Shown here one piece after another: positions 23,845 to 36,350 of a stretch of 64,000 nt of DNA. The position numbers and the translations under genes were made by a program. Below the pieces are notes generated by a model. It did no database searches. It saw only the letters and a list, made by a program, of their open reading frames with translations, and had not been told where the DNA came from. Origin of the DNA: Coriaria nepalensis (lineage: Eukaryota > Streptophyta > Magnoliopsida > Cucurbitales > Coriariaceae); NCBI GenBank assembly GCA_027186245.1, contig CP114488.1:2554501-2618500 (forward strand), given 5' to 3'. Each line of letters begins with the position of its first letter. Within the stretch, counting starts at the first letter, position 1.

Positions 23845-25149
23845 ATTATTCTTTTCCTCCTAAGGGTTAGAACTTGAAACCAAAGTGTATGAATTGATGA
23901 TGATGATAAGTCTGCTGATGGTGTATGATGAGGTGATGACGCTAATGCCGATGTTGGAGAGGAGATGGGTGTGACGAGAAGAGGATGACAATTTTTAGGT
24001 CTTCTTAGGTCTTGAAGTTCATGACAAGCATAAAGTTCAAGTTTTTAGTTTTTAGTTTTTTTTTTTATTCATATGATATGTCAGGTTTCGAGTTTCTGAT
24101 CGAATGCCTATAATCTAACATGTTGGATCTGTAGCAAATTTGATCGAATTAGATATCTGATCGAAATTTTTTTTTTTAAGTATCTGATCTAAAACTGTTG
24201 AATATGATTTGATTCATATTTTTTGATTATCCCTTATTCACATATTTAAAACTTTTTATTAACTATAATTTTATAAATAAAAAAGATTATAAAATAACAA
24301 TCCACATCCCATTAATTATTTTTAAATTGAATTTTAATGTTAAAGAATCATTGTAGCAAGTTAAAATTATTATAATATTATTTTGATTAATCTTAATTAA
24401 ATAAATTTTTTAAAGTCTTTCCATTAATATTTTGACATGTCTCAAATCTTTTGTATATATTTACAACAGACTTAAGAAATTTTTCAATAATTTGTTTTAG
24501 GCTCTTTTATTGGTATTAAGAAATTACATTGGTGTTATTGGGATAAATTATGTATTTATCGTTTGAAAATTGTGGTTTGGCCTTAGAAATTAGAGGATAT
24601 TTCTTCTTCTTTAGCTGTTAAGCATTGGTGAAATTTTAAGACTAATTGATGGAAATCATCATCAATTATTTGAATTTAAACTTATGATTTTTATTATTAT
24701 TATGATTTATTTATTTTATTTGCTTGTTATTTATCTTATAACTAGTTTTTAAGGTTTGAGTAAAATAAAGTTGTAGGACTATATATATCATATAGCCTAA
24801 TTTAATTTAATAAAGTGGTAGAGTTTATATTTTTAAGAAAATAATATATGTAGATAGATTCTTTAAATTTCAAAAGAGATTTCTGAAACCTATGGTTATG
24901 GTGAGAGGTTGTGTCCTAGGGACTCCCAATAGTTTGATGAGATGTCGAGGCAACTCTGAGTGAAGAGATGTGAGACTCGCCTTTAATTTAGGCTTATCCA
25001 TATTTTTCATTATCGTTATTTCCGTTTGCGTCATTAATGATTCTATTATTTCTCTATTTAAGGCTAAACATAGAAATAGACTTTTGAATGATAGAATCCT
25101 TTATTTCAATGTTACTCTTTGGATTAGATTTAAATCTCAATAGATAGTT
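23845..25149. other. AT-rich spacer, no gene seen
   Basis: The first 150 bases look like a leader of the small minus-strand frame. The rest contains low-complexity AT DNA without a recognisable coding or RNA feature. Confidence 0.4.
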
Positions 25150-25470
25150 TCTTCTTATCATACATTTTGGTTGGTGGGTAATGGGTCTAAAATTAGTGTG
25201 GCATGATATTTGGGTCCAAAGGACCCCTTTGTTAGAGCCTTTTTGTACTAGGGATCAAACACATGAATTTTTAAATATATTTGTATTTGATAGAGATGAT
25301 ATTTCTACTCGCAATTCGGATCATGATGGTGAATTATTTTTAGGAACAACTTGGAATGAGATCATATTTAAAAGACCTCTTCTCTTATTTTTGCAACTGA
25401 ATGGAATAAGAAATTATCCATTAAAGTCTCTATTTTTGTATAGAAACTTGTTAACTATATTTTTCTATTA
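25150..25470 (+). pseudogene. LINE fragment (region downstream of reverse transcriptase)
   Basis: The plus strand encodes WLVGNGSKIS and, after a one-base frame change, VWHDIWVQRTPL. Together these match the GxGxxIxFWxDxW box found between the reverse transcriptase and zinc-binding domains of plant LINE-type ORF2 proteins. Text further on (DDISTRN, TWNEIIFK) fits poorly. This is a short decayed fragment. Confidence 0.5.
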
Positions 25471-26851
25471 GTATAAACCCCATGAATTTTTTACAATATA
25501 TAAACAAAGAAATAAATTTAAAAAATTAATAATTAAATAATTAAAATTTTAGATCAATGTATAAAATCAAGCAAGAATTTGTCATTCATTTAAATGATAT
25601 AAGAATCATGGGGCATTATTAAGTTATACCTCATGATTTGGTTAAACACACGGTCAATATAAAAGCCCCATATTTCAAAGCTAAACACATAAAGGTTAAT
25701 ACCATTTTAAATTCGGTCGTGTAAAAATATTTTATTGTAAACACTATCTCTTTCAATAAAAAAAAAATACACTTATTCTCTTATGGTTCACTACTCTCAT
25801 TCATAAAGAAGTCGATTAATTAAGTTAGATTATGATAAAGGAAGCGTGACAAGCCAGTTAAAGAGTTATTAACCACTATTTAATTCACGTACAATTTGCA
25901 TTGATAATCTATTCTTACACTAATCAAGCTCATATGAAATCTCAATTTATTTATCAAAATTTTAGGTTTTATAAATCAATCTTGATTTTCTATTGCGGAT
26001 CTAATAAATATAAAAATATAAGAAACATGTAATTTATACATCTTATACGCTAATTTTAGTCGATAAAAATATGAGGAAATAATTTCGTATATCGTATAAG
26101 TTAGTCAACTAGTATATATATATATATATATATGTTTAATATAGTATGCAATTACGTCATATATAAATTTTCAATTTTCTACAACATATCACAAATTTTA
26201 TAATTAAATTTCTTCAAATACCGTCATTGCATCATTTATAACCAAACTTTTTAAAATTATAGTGATACATTAGTTTTCATATCTTTAAGGAAAAAAGTTG
26301 ACAATTATATCAAAATTTATGACTCAATTCGTAGAGTTTCTCTATATTAATAGGATGCTAATCCTAATCTCAAGACATACTCTGAATTTAAAATTAAAAA
26401 AGAAAAAAAAAGTGTAAGTAAATTTCTATTTATTTTTTCGTTTATAGTAAGATTTCCTCCCTCTTTTATATTCTCTCCCGAGCGTGCTCTCTTCTCAAAG
26501 GGTGCCATTTCTTTTTTTTTTTTTTTTCTCTCTGTTTTGTTTGGTTACATTTTTTTTATAAAAATTAAAATAAAATTAACAAAAAAATTTAATAAAAATA
26601 TAAATAATTTTTTAGTTTCTTTACAATAAATAGATCATTTAAAAAATATGAAATATAAATAATTTTCTAATATCTATTGAGAATAAAAATAATAAATTTT
26701 TTGTGTTAAAAAAATTTCAAAAATATATAAATATCATAATATAATTTAATAAATACAAAAATTTTTATATAAAAAATACTTATTTAGATGAGAATGAAAT
26801 AAATTTTTTTATTATTTAAGTTAGAATAAAAAATTATTTTCATTCTATAAT
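25471..26851. other. AT-rich spacer, no gene seen
   Basis: This is low-complexity A/T DNA with an (AT)n run near 26114-26133 and a pyrimidine tract near 26505-26540. No coding or RNA feature can be supported. Confidence 0.5.
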
Positions 26852-27637
26852 TAGAGGTGCGATTCGTATCGGTACGGTCTAGTTTCGGCACGGTACGACT
26901 TGTGTCGTGTCGTGCCCGTATCTAAAAACAAGGGTAGAACATGACACAATATGACACATATATATTAACATGTCATAAATGTGTTGTGCTTGGCCTATGG
27001 GTCTTTTTTTTTAATAATCTTATTTTTTAAAATCAGACATTCAAAATTCAGATGCAATCATTACTCAAAATGTTAGTTTATAAAATAAATAATAATTGAG
27101 TCTTATTTAAAGAAATGAGATTAATAATGCAGTTTAAGACTATCTCGATACAATAGTTAAAAAGAAGAAATTTGAAATCAGCACATGAATTACAAAATAT
27201 ATTACTACACATTATTTTAATATATATTATAAAATAAATAATAAATTTATACTATTAAAATTTAATATTATTAAAATAAATAAATTATTTTACTATATAT
27301 TATAAAATAAATAAATAATTATACTTAATAATTATTATTTAATAAATTAAAAATTAATATTATTAATAATTAAAATTATAAATAAACTATAAAAAATATT
27401 ATTTTACTAAATAAAATCTTATATTAATTAAAAAAATTTAACATATAAAATAATTCCAAAAAAAAAAATCTTAAAACGAAGAAACTTTTTAAATCTATGT
27501 CTCGCACTAACTCAAAAAGGTGATACCATACTTTGAACCTATACGGCATGGCATGCTAGTTCACGTGCTGCATAATTGGATCCGGCGTGATATGACTAAC
27601 TATGTAATAATAGGCCGACCCATTTTACCCCCCTTTA
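26852..27637. mobile_element. Probable non-autonomous hAT element (786 bp) with terminal repeats and 8-bp target duplication
   Basis: The left end reads TAGAGGTGCGATTCG. The right end, read inverted, is TAAAGGGGGGTAAAATGGG. Both resemble the TAGGGATGAAA type of terminus of Ac-like hAT elements. The flanks TCTATAAT (26844-26851) and TCTATGGT (27638-27645) match at 6 of 8 positions, as expected for an aged 8-bp hAT duplication. Next to each end are GTACGG/GGCACGG/CGTGCC-type words (26873-26920 and 27538-27620), like the subterminal repeats of hAT elements. The centre is pure AT-rich DNA with no transposase. It lies about 160 bases upstream of the DUF1639 start codon. Confidence 0.6.
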
Positions 27638-27803
27638 TCTATGGTTCATTCACACCAAACTGTAAAATAGAACGAGAACTAAACGAGCCCAGAGGTTACT
27701 CCCCCTCTGTAAGACTGTAACCCTAAATTTTCACCGTTCTCAGTGAAGATCGTGTGACCGCACGGTTGCTTAGAAGCTATATCACCGCTTCATCTCGGTT
27801 TCA

Positions 27804-28698
27804 ATGGCGACAGGTCCGGTGAAATCGAAACCTTTGCACAACTTTGCTCTGCCTTGTTTAAAGTGGGGAGGGAAGAATCACACGAACGGCAACAGCCGCT
27901 TCCGACCCTCGATCGCTGGCGAATCTGCTCCAGCCGACGACCATTCCGAACTCGAATCCGACTCCGATTCGGCTCGCCGGAGCGGAGCTCGAACCTCTAG
28001 AATCCGGTTCTCGTTTAACTCCTGCTCCGTGGTGGACCAGTCGAAGCCGAGGGAGAAGAATGAAGAAGGATATGAAGTTAAGGAAGTGATGCAGCAGGCT
28101 GAGGGGGAATCGGAAAAGCCGCAGAAGCCATGGAATCTGAGGCCGAGGAAGGGGGTTTCGTCAAAGATTCCGCTCGATTTGATGAAGAATGTAGGGGATT
28201 TTTATGAACCGGACGGTGCGGTTCAGGTTGGGGAGAACGGCCAGCCTAAGTCACTCCGGTTGCGTGATTTTACCGAGTCGCAGAGTATGGAGAAGAAGGA
28301 GAAGAGGAAGTTCTGGATCGCTCTCTCCAAGGAGGAGATTGAGGAGGATGTTTTCATCATGACGGGCTCTAGGCCCGCCCGGAGGCCTAGGAAGAGGCCC
28401 AAGAATCTTCAAAAGCAGATTGATGTGTGAAATTATCTCTCTCTTCCTCTTTGATTCTGTTGCATTGTTCTTCAAAATTAGCGACTTATTATAATTTTCT
28501 GTGTGCTTTAAATTTTCAGAATGTTTTTCCTGGTCTATGGTTGGTTGGTGCTACTGTTGATTATTATAGAGCTGTGGATTCTCCAGCAAAGGTACTCTTC
28601 CAATAATCTCCCCGGAAAATCCATGGATTCCATGTTTACTGTTCGGTTGATATTTTATTTTCATATGATATGTCCTTTTCTTTCTTTTGCAGAGATGA
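27804..28698 (+). CDS. DUF1639 family protein, three exons
   Basis: Exons 27804-28424, 28520-28591 and 28693-28698 (Arg plus stop) encode 232 residues. The C-terminal part is the plant-specific DUF1639 block. It shows KPWNLRPRK (about 112-120), EKRKFWIALSKEEIEED, then IMTGSRPARRPRKRPKN (a strongly basic stretch, likely a nuclear localisation signal), and across the first junction the NVFPGLWLVG ending. The N-terminal half is polar with acidic serine-rich runs and looks disordered. The function of the family is unknown. If exon 1 were read through, the frame would stop after QIDV and lose the NVFPGLWLVG ending, so the intron is supported by the family pattern. The last exon carries only two codons, which is unusual but fits the AG border. 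A probable hAT element abuts the promoter. Confidence 0.9.
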
Positions 28699-30158
28699 GA
28701 CGATCATCACTGTCGATTCTGATTTGGGAAATGCTTGAACATGCCTATTTGAGACCTCATTTGAGGTATATAATGCATTGAATTTTGTAAAGAGGAGAAA
28801 TGGAGTAAAGAACAAAAGAATGTGAACAAAATTAATTGACTTTAGTTTTCAATACGCTTGTTTCATGCATTTTGGTATTAATGCAAGGATCAAGGGTTTT
28901 TTTTTCTTTTCCTCTCTCTCTCCTAATTTAGTTTGGTAGTTAAACTAGTTTATGATGTAAACATGAACGCAGAGATGAAGAATATAATGAAAATTTCAAA
29001 GCTTTTCACATCTAAAAGCATTTCTGATATATTGATCTTTTTATTTGCAATGTTCGACAGGCAAGAGTAAGCCTGCAAGCTGTGTGTATTTTGTTCGCCA
29101 AAAAGTCCTAATCAAAACAGGGTTTAATGATTGGAAGAAGAGCTCTTCTTCTTTCAACCCGAGCTTTTTCCTGACAGGTTCTTCTCCTAATAAGGTTGAA
29201 CATTTAATTTATTGATTGCACATCCTTCCTTTCTCTAACTTCTCTTGTGCAATGCTTATAATCCCATCCATTCTTTATCTTATGACATTGTATGTGTTTA
29301 CTGAATTTCCTTATATGTATGCATCATTCCCAGTTTTAGGCATATAGATATATATCATCAAAACATAGTTTGACAACATTTTCAAGTTCAACATCATGTC
29401 TCATATGGTTAGTCTTTAATTTGTTGACTATGCAGTGAGCTAAGTAGACATGGGTGTATCGGGGACTGAAATGAGGTGATTAGAATCTAAGTTAAGTGAA
29501 ATTGGATTAGATTATATACTGTATACACTGGAATTTGTTGTGGTTGTACTTGGGGCTGGTTTTTGATGTTTCCTTAGATGAGTTCCTCTTCTCCATTTCT
29601 TTGTCAATGTTCTTCATTTGTCTTTTGGGAAATAGCAGAAAGTGGTATCTAATTACAGAAACTTCTAAGCAATGATATCAGCTTTCTGGTTTGCTACAAG
29701 ATCAGGAAGTAAATATTTGGTGGTACCAATTCGGGGATTGATTATAAGTAAATATTTTATACTTTATACCGGAACTTGTGATTCCCCTATGTTGACATGA
29801 CATGCATTTAGATGAATTGCACTACACATTTTATTTATTTAAATGAAAAGAAGTTGGATAATTAATAATAAATAATCTATGCTTCGAAATGTTTTATTGT
29901 CATTGTCATTCAAACCTAATTACACCCAACATTTGCCTAAAAACACTGTACATTTCGCACTAATCATGTGTCCATTATGAGTTTGTGACATGCTCCTCCA
30001 CCACATAGATCCATCGTAATTAATTGATTCATTTTGAATTCTTTTATGCAAAAACTTGGATTATTAATAATAGCTCATCACGAATTTGCATTATAGAATT
30101 TTATGCCAAATTTTAATATTTAAAGAAATATGGTTCTAATGGGTGGACGTAGATGATA

Positions 30159-30189
<31 letters not shown>

Positions 30190-31646
30190 ATAATAATAAT
30201 TTCCTATTATCCAAATAAAGTGGACAAAAGTTTCCCGATATTTTTATACCAATTAAACAAACATATCTAAAACTTATTATAATCTCGAAAAAGTTGATAT
30301 TTCATCCTCAATCTCATTATTTTAAGTTCTTACAATATAGAATATGTTTATAAAATATAATCTATATTTATTAATAAAGTTAACTCACCTTTCAAACCTA
30401 ATCTTAAAATTCTTATCCAAAAGTCAATCCTCATCTCAGGTTTTGTCTTTAGTCTAACAACAAACGTCGGTTAAGATTTATATATATATATAAATGAAGT
30501 AATTTAATTTTAATCACTTGTTTAAATAAGTATTTACTTTATATTAAGAGTTAATCTCATAATTAATAAACCTTTAAGGTCAATTGTTCGTTCCACTTAG
30601 GATACTTATCATTAAATAAAAAAGTGAGATATTCTTATAATCATATTCTGTGTTATCTTGGGTTGGATGCCACTAATAAAATATAAATACTATTTTTACT
30701 TTACTCACTCATATTAAATCGTACAGTTATTTTAAATAATATATAATTATTTTTTATATTATATATTGAAAGTAAAATATTTAAAATAGTTATATGATAT
30801 TAAAAATAATTATATATTAATAATATATAAAAATAATGTTTATAATAATAATAAAATTTAATATATTATAAAAAAATATATATATTTTTTTAATAAAATT
30901 AATAGGATAAAATTTATTTTAATTTTATTTATCTTTTAAATATATTTAATAAGATCTCAATCGTTCATTTATGTATAATATATCCATTGATGATTGAGAC
31001 GGAAAGATGACTCAAACGAAATGAGATGAAAAATGAAAATGAAATGGCACTCGCTGACTGGCTTTTCACACGTAATGTCTGAAACCTTTATTGTCACTCG
31101 ATCCTTCCCCTTCGTTTCCATCCTCTCCCCTCCCCAGTCTCCAGTCCCACGCAATTTCAGCATCTCTCTTTCTCTCTCTCTCTCATCTTCAATTTCAGAG
31201 TTTGTTGAGCAAAAGGTTGAGTAGAACCCAGGTTTCCCCTAATTTCAAGTAAAATTCCCAGGTTAGGGTTTGTTTCTCGAAGTTTCCGTTCGCGCCTTTT
31301 CGATTCGGTGAATTTGACTCCGATTCCCTTCCGACGTCGATCTCTCCCTGAGCTCCGATCGCTCGCATCATCTCCGACCGTACCCCTAGCACAAACTATG
31401 GTAGCGATTTCTTCAAGAAATTGCGGTTCTCCTACATCTCGGTCAAGCTTTTATCCGATTGTTAATTGCTGTCTTTGTTGTTCGACATCTAGGTCTTCTC
31501 TGTAGCTTTTGTGAATTTCAGAGCGATTAAGGGGCGACCAAGTGATGTTGTAATTTGTATTGAGGTTGATTAAATTAGGTTTTCTTTGTTCGTTTTGAGA
31601 TCGAGGGTAATTTCTGATTGGGGTTTTCGTTCGTCTGTTCGAGGCT
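28699..31646. other. Spacer between DUF1639 and PTPMT1-like genes
   Basis: It contains the probable 3'UTR of the DUF1639 gene (to about 28990), AT-rich DNA with an (AAT)n run at about 30154-30183, and the probable promoter and 5'UTR of the PTPMT1-like gene from about 31130. That leader is C/T-rich, with CTCTCTCTCTCTC near 31165-31185. The small frames at 31195-31753 are leader artefacts. Confidence 0.5.
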
Positions 31647-33788
31647 ATGTATATAGAGGAAGTGAACGAAGGGGAAGGGGTGGAGAGTAGGGAAGGAGGA
31701 AATTCATCTGTTGAAGGTTGTGATTTGAGAAGCCATAGAATCGATGTGTCCAATACCCAAAGGATTTTGGTTGGAGCTGGAGCTAGGGCTCTCTTTTATC
31801 CAACTCTACTATACAATGTTGTCAGGAACAAACTTCAGGTTGAGTTCCGATGGTGGGATAGGGTTGATGAGGTATAATTTTCATTATCATCCTTTTCAGA
31901 TTTAACTGCACTGTGTGTGTCATCTACCAATAAATTGTTTTTATGAAAGAAATTGTTTTAGATGATATATGAAAGAAATTGTTTTAGATTATATATGAAA
32001 GCAACTGTTTTAGATGATATATGATACCTTTTTTCTGTTTATGTTATCAGTTTCTTGCCAGGAATATATATTTTCTCTGTTATGATTTCAACACCCAATT
32101 TTCAGTTTATACTGTTAGGTGCTGTTCCATTCCCTTCTGATGTTCCTCGCTTGAAGGAACTTGGGGTTCGTGGAGTGATTACATTGAATGAACCATATGA
32201 GACCTTGGTTCCAACGAATCTCTATCATGTAAGTGTTTTCTATCCCTCCTAGTTCATTGTTTGGATTGATATGTAAGATACTATGATATTTGGTGTGATC
32301 TGGTGGGGGGTGGAGTGAGTGTTGTGACGGTGTGCTTGTTATAGGAGCTTTTCCTTCTTAATGCACAGTTATGGGGGCCAGCTCCCTACGTTTGAAGATT
32401 TTCCTTTTTTAATGCATAGTTATGATTTCAAATCTGTGCAGGCTCTTGACATTGATCATCTTGTTATCCCTACAAGGGACTATTGTTTTGCACCTTCAAC
32501 GAGTGACATTACCCGTGCGGTAAACTTTATTCACGGTAATCTTTCCCTTTTCAAACTGATTCTCCCTGTTTGTATGGTATTTCAAGAAGGATAATAAATT
32601 ATCGAAATTCTGCATTTTTTAATTTGTTTTTATTAAAAAATGTTGATTATGCGAAGAAAAATCATTGGGTGGGCAAACTACCTATGTCCACTGCAAAGCT
32701 GGCCGAGGACGCAGCACAACTGTTGTAATATGCTACCTGGTTAGTTCTAAAAAAATTAAACAACCGTCAACTATAGAAATTATAAGTATCCTTTTTTTTT
32801 TTCAATGGGCTTTAAACCAAGTGTCCTTGAACTTCTGGGCTTCTTGTTTCTTGTAGGTGCAGTACAAGCAGATGACACCAGATGTTGCATATGATTACCT
32901 GAGGTCAATAAGACGAAGGGTGCTTTTAGCGTCTTCCCAGTGGCAGGTATTCTCACTGTCCTGAAATATTGTTGCCTTCCCAGATTAAGTTTTTAACCAT
33001 TTCTATCTTTCAAGTCTTCAAAAGCTAGAGTTTTTACTCCCATTATTGAAATTCTGAATTTGTGACGTTTAATGCCTTCTGTCTGAAAATTGCTTCATTC
33101 TCTACCCCGCAAGGTCAATGTAGTTCTTTTGGTTCCATGATATTACTAATTATTAGAGTATAGGGATGTTAGTAGTATGTTATGCACATTAGGAAATATA
33201 TAGGATACATTTTAGTAAATATGCTAAATTCCAATTTTGGCTCACATAATCTAGCCTAACTACTGGTTTTTAGTGAAATAGGGCTGGTGTAATTTTGTTA
33301 TATTTCACTCTACCCAAAACACAAGCTCCCAGAATTCTATTTTCATTGTTTTGATCCTCTTACCTCGTATTTAATCTAACTGCCAATTGCAGGCTGTCCA
33401 AGAATTCTACCATTGTAAGGTGAAGAAGACACCTATTTTCTACCACCAAATGACTGATCTGATTACGAAACTTCCGAGATGGGAACAAGTCTCTCAAGAA
33501 GTCGCGTTTGACGATAGCTCCGTAGTTCTTGTAACCAAATCCGATCTAGAAGGATATGAAAATGATCTCAAGACATGTTCTGTTGGAAATGAAATATGGG
33601 CAGATGTAAGTGTCATCTATCGATTTAGGGTAGCCGGTCAGTCTGCTCTGGGTAGGATATCTTGCCTATGGGTCCGTTACCGTGGGGACCACCAGAATAT
33701 TCCCAGGGAGAAGCTAAGTAGGGAAGGTAGCTGCTCAATCAGGACCACTCATCTGGAAGGTATCAGTGTGGATATTCAAGTGTGCTGA
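31647..33788 (+). CDS. PTPMT1: Phosphatidylglycerophosphate phosphatase, PTPMT1 type, six exons
   Basis: Exons 31647-31871, 32106-32228, 32442-32535, 32657-32739, 32857-32946 and 33393-33788 give 336 residues, close to the Arabidopsis protein I remember. It is a dual-specificity phosphatase fold with the CX5R loop HCKAGRGRST (C160, R166). PTPMT1 dephosphorylates phosphatidylglycerophosphate to phosphatidylglycerol, a step in making PG and cardiolipin in mitochondria and in plants also other membranes. Family words include ARALFYPTLLYNVVRNKL near the N-terminus, LLGAVPFPSDVPRLKELGV, GVITLNEPYETLVP, HLVIPTRDYCFAPS and the end ISVDIQVC. The acceptor of exon 4 (GCGAAG) is weak but gives the correct phase and the family sequence. 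A 26-bp unit is repeated three times in intron 1. In Arabidopsis the homologue sits next to ACX5, so its presence 14 kb from an ACX1/5 gene fits shared ancestry. Confidence 0.94.
31943..32020. repeat. 26-bp unit repeated three times in PTPMT1 intron 1
   Basis: ATGAAAGAAATTGTTTTAGA plus six bases is present at 31943-31968, 31969-31994 and 31995-32020. Copy 2 differs by one base and copy 3 by two, read by eye. It lies well away from the splice sites. Confidence 0.92.
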
Positions 33789-35439
33789 ATTTGGTGTAAA
33801 AAGGTCACTTTTCGGTTTCTTTGTCGTATATAGTGTATCACGAAAATATGGATTTTCTTTTCTCTTTTTTTTTCAACTGCTGTAAATCGAGTTGTTACAT
33901 GTTGCCGGTGATTTGGAATGGAAGCAAAAATTGGAATATCAAAATAAAACTGTATGTATGAGAAAGATGACCTTTTTTTTGTTTAATGAAAGCAAGTGTA
34001 CTTCTTCAGCTCTTTGGGAGTCTGAATGAATAGGTAGGAAACAAAAGTTAGAAAGTCTTCAATTAATATCGAAGTAACATTTAGTAAGATCTAGTTAAAA
34101 TGGAAAACCTATGCCTATTTGCTGGGCAATGTTCATATGTTGGATTATGCTTGTCGGCTGAGACGTGGTGTGTAAGAATAGTGCTGTTGGACTGTTTGGG
34201 CCCTGTACAAGATTGGTAAGAGGTGCTTAACAACCCGTATGTCATGTAGTTTAGCTACAAGTATTTAAGGAATTCTACTAATAATTATACTTTTAAGGAG
34301 AATACTTCAAATGTAAATTATTTTTTTATTTATATTTGTTTTTTGTAAATGTGGATGATGGCTCTCACTTCAATTTATTTTCTCCAGGTGGATTTAAATA
34401 TTATTAATTATAATATTCAAGTAAAATGATATTTTTTTTAATATGGCAACTGAATTTTTTATCAAACAAGGTGCTGTATAAAGATAATTCATACAAAAAA
34501 AAACTAAAGTAAAATATCACTACATTATAATATGCTCATATTTATATATACTAAGCTAAAAATTCATATAAAAATACAGTATTAACACATAGGTAACCAA
34601 AAAAAGAAAAAAAGAAGAAGTGCACCGCCACCGATCGGCGGCAACATGCTAAGCTCGGTACGGTACTAGTCGGTGGTCACTACTAAGTCGGTCAATGACT
34701 GATGGACATTGGTGGCCATTTGTGGAGTCAGGTGGGGCTATACTATAGCCCCATAACCTTTCCAAACTTATAACTTTTACCCCAATAAATTAAATTTGTA
34801 AAAGTTTATTTTATATAATATTCTTTTCATAGATTTGTATTGATATATAATTAAGATTAATATTTCATGAATTATTTTTAGAAATAATTACAAGTAATTT
34901 ATTTAAAGTTTCTAAACATATTAGGATTCAAATGATATTTTTTTCTTAAATAAAATGGTATAATTCGAAATATTTTAAAAGAAAAATAGGATAAACTTTC
35001 AAAACTTAACATAAATTATAATGAATATTTAAAATATTTAGTAAATATAAGGAATACTCAATTCTAAATTAAATTATAACATATCCCAACTTCTATTAAA
35101 AATGGATGAAATAATTATATATGTATATATTATATAACTATTAAATAACTATTAAAATTTTAAATTTAATTAAACTTAAAATTTTTTTTTAAATTTTTAT
35201 TTATTTAATTTAAATTTAATATTTTTAATCTAAAATTTTTTTTTAAATTTTTTCTCCATTTCCACTCAACTGGCCACCACCACCTTTCTTCGCCATTGCT
35301 ACCACAACCCTTCCTATTATCGCTATCGCCAACATAAATAATTTTTAAGAAAAAAAGAATTTTTATTTTTAAACACCATTTCTCTTCCGAGTTTTCTATA
35401 CTTAAGCCGCCAAGCTCACCTCTTCCCAACTAACATGGT
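33789..35439. other. 3' flank of PTPMT1-like gene and AT-rich spacer
   Basis: About 200 bases after the stop codon would be 3'UTR. Beyond that, no protein domain is visible. The frame at 35205-35429 on the minus strand is low-complexity and not supported. Confidence 0.45.
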
Positions 35440-36350
35440 GTAAAGATTGCATGCCCACAAGAATTTCGTCTGAATTTGTTCTAGTTTGTTGATGACAGCT
35501 ACAGGGTGATTGAAAACCTGCATGTAGTAGAGCGGAAGGCTATCTAGCAATTTAATCAGAGCTATTCTACCTCTAAAGGAGAGAAGATTTGTCTTTCATG
35601 TTGCTAACTTTTGCTCAAAGGTTTGAATGACTGGATGCCAGCAACTTAGGGATTTAGGATTTGCACCAAATGACGTATCTAAATATTTACAAGGGATCTT
35701 TCCAACTACACTTTATTTTGGAAGCCCAAAGAGCTAACGACCTTTCAAGACAGTTTGATACCTATGAGATCACTTTTGAGAGAGTTAGGGCCTGTTTGGT
35801 CATTATTTTATAAATATAATTTTATATTTTAAGACATGAAAATAATTGTCAAATGAGTACATTTAAGTGAAAATATATTTTATTAAAGGACAAACATTAT
35901 ATCAAAAATTATTCCTAATGATTATCTAATTTTAATTTTTGAATTTCAAAAACTGAAATGCATTGCCAAATAGTCCTTTACTGTTTAGGCCTAAAATGAT
36001 CTCGAAGCATCTAAGGGTCCTCTTTAGGTTGATTACATTGTTTTCAATTGCCTTACAAAATTGGATTGTGTCATCAATAAACTGTATGTGTAAGATTTTT
36101 GAAAAGGACAGGGGATAGTGGGTCTCCCTGTCTTGGACCTTTTTCCAGAGGGGAGTTGATTTGTAAGTATGATCCATTTACCAAAATAAAGACCTTCGCT
36201 TGGGTTACGCATTCCCTGATCCAGCTATAGTCCATTTGCTCCCAAAACCCATATTATGCATTGTGAAAGATTTTTTCGAAATCAACTTTGAAGAGGATCC
36301 CATCTGGCCTTTATTTAATGGATTCCACAATATTTGCAATAGGGTTACTA
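35440..36350 (-). pseudogene. LINE reverse transcriptase remnant
   Basis: Reading the minus strand from 36300 downward gives FKVDFEKIFHNA, then EKGPRQGDPLSPVLF, a diagnostic LINE reverse transcriptase motif. After a frameshift come HIQFIDDTIQF (the catalytic F/Y-x-D-D box) and NLKRTLRCFEIILGLN. At 35700-35450 it continues with YLDTSFGANPKS, HPVIQTFEQKL, LSFRGRIALIKLL, and an LPLYYMQVF and QTKFLW run, all typical of plant LINE ORF2. Stops and frameshifts show it is dead. No 5' ORF1 or poly-A tail was recognised. Confidence 0.88.
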
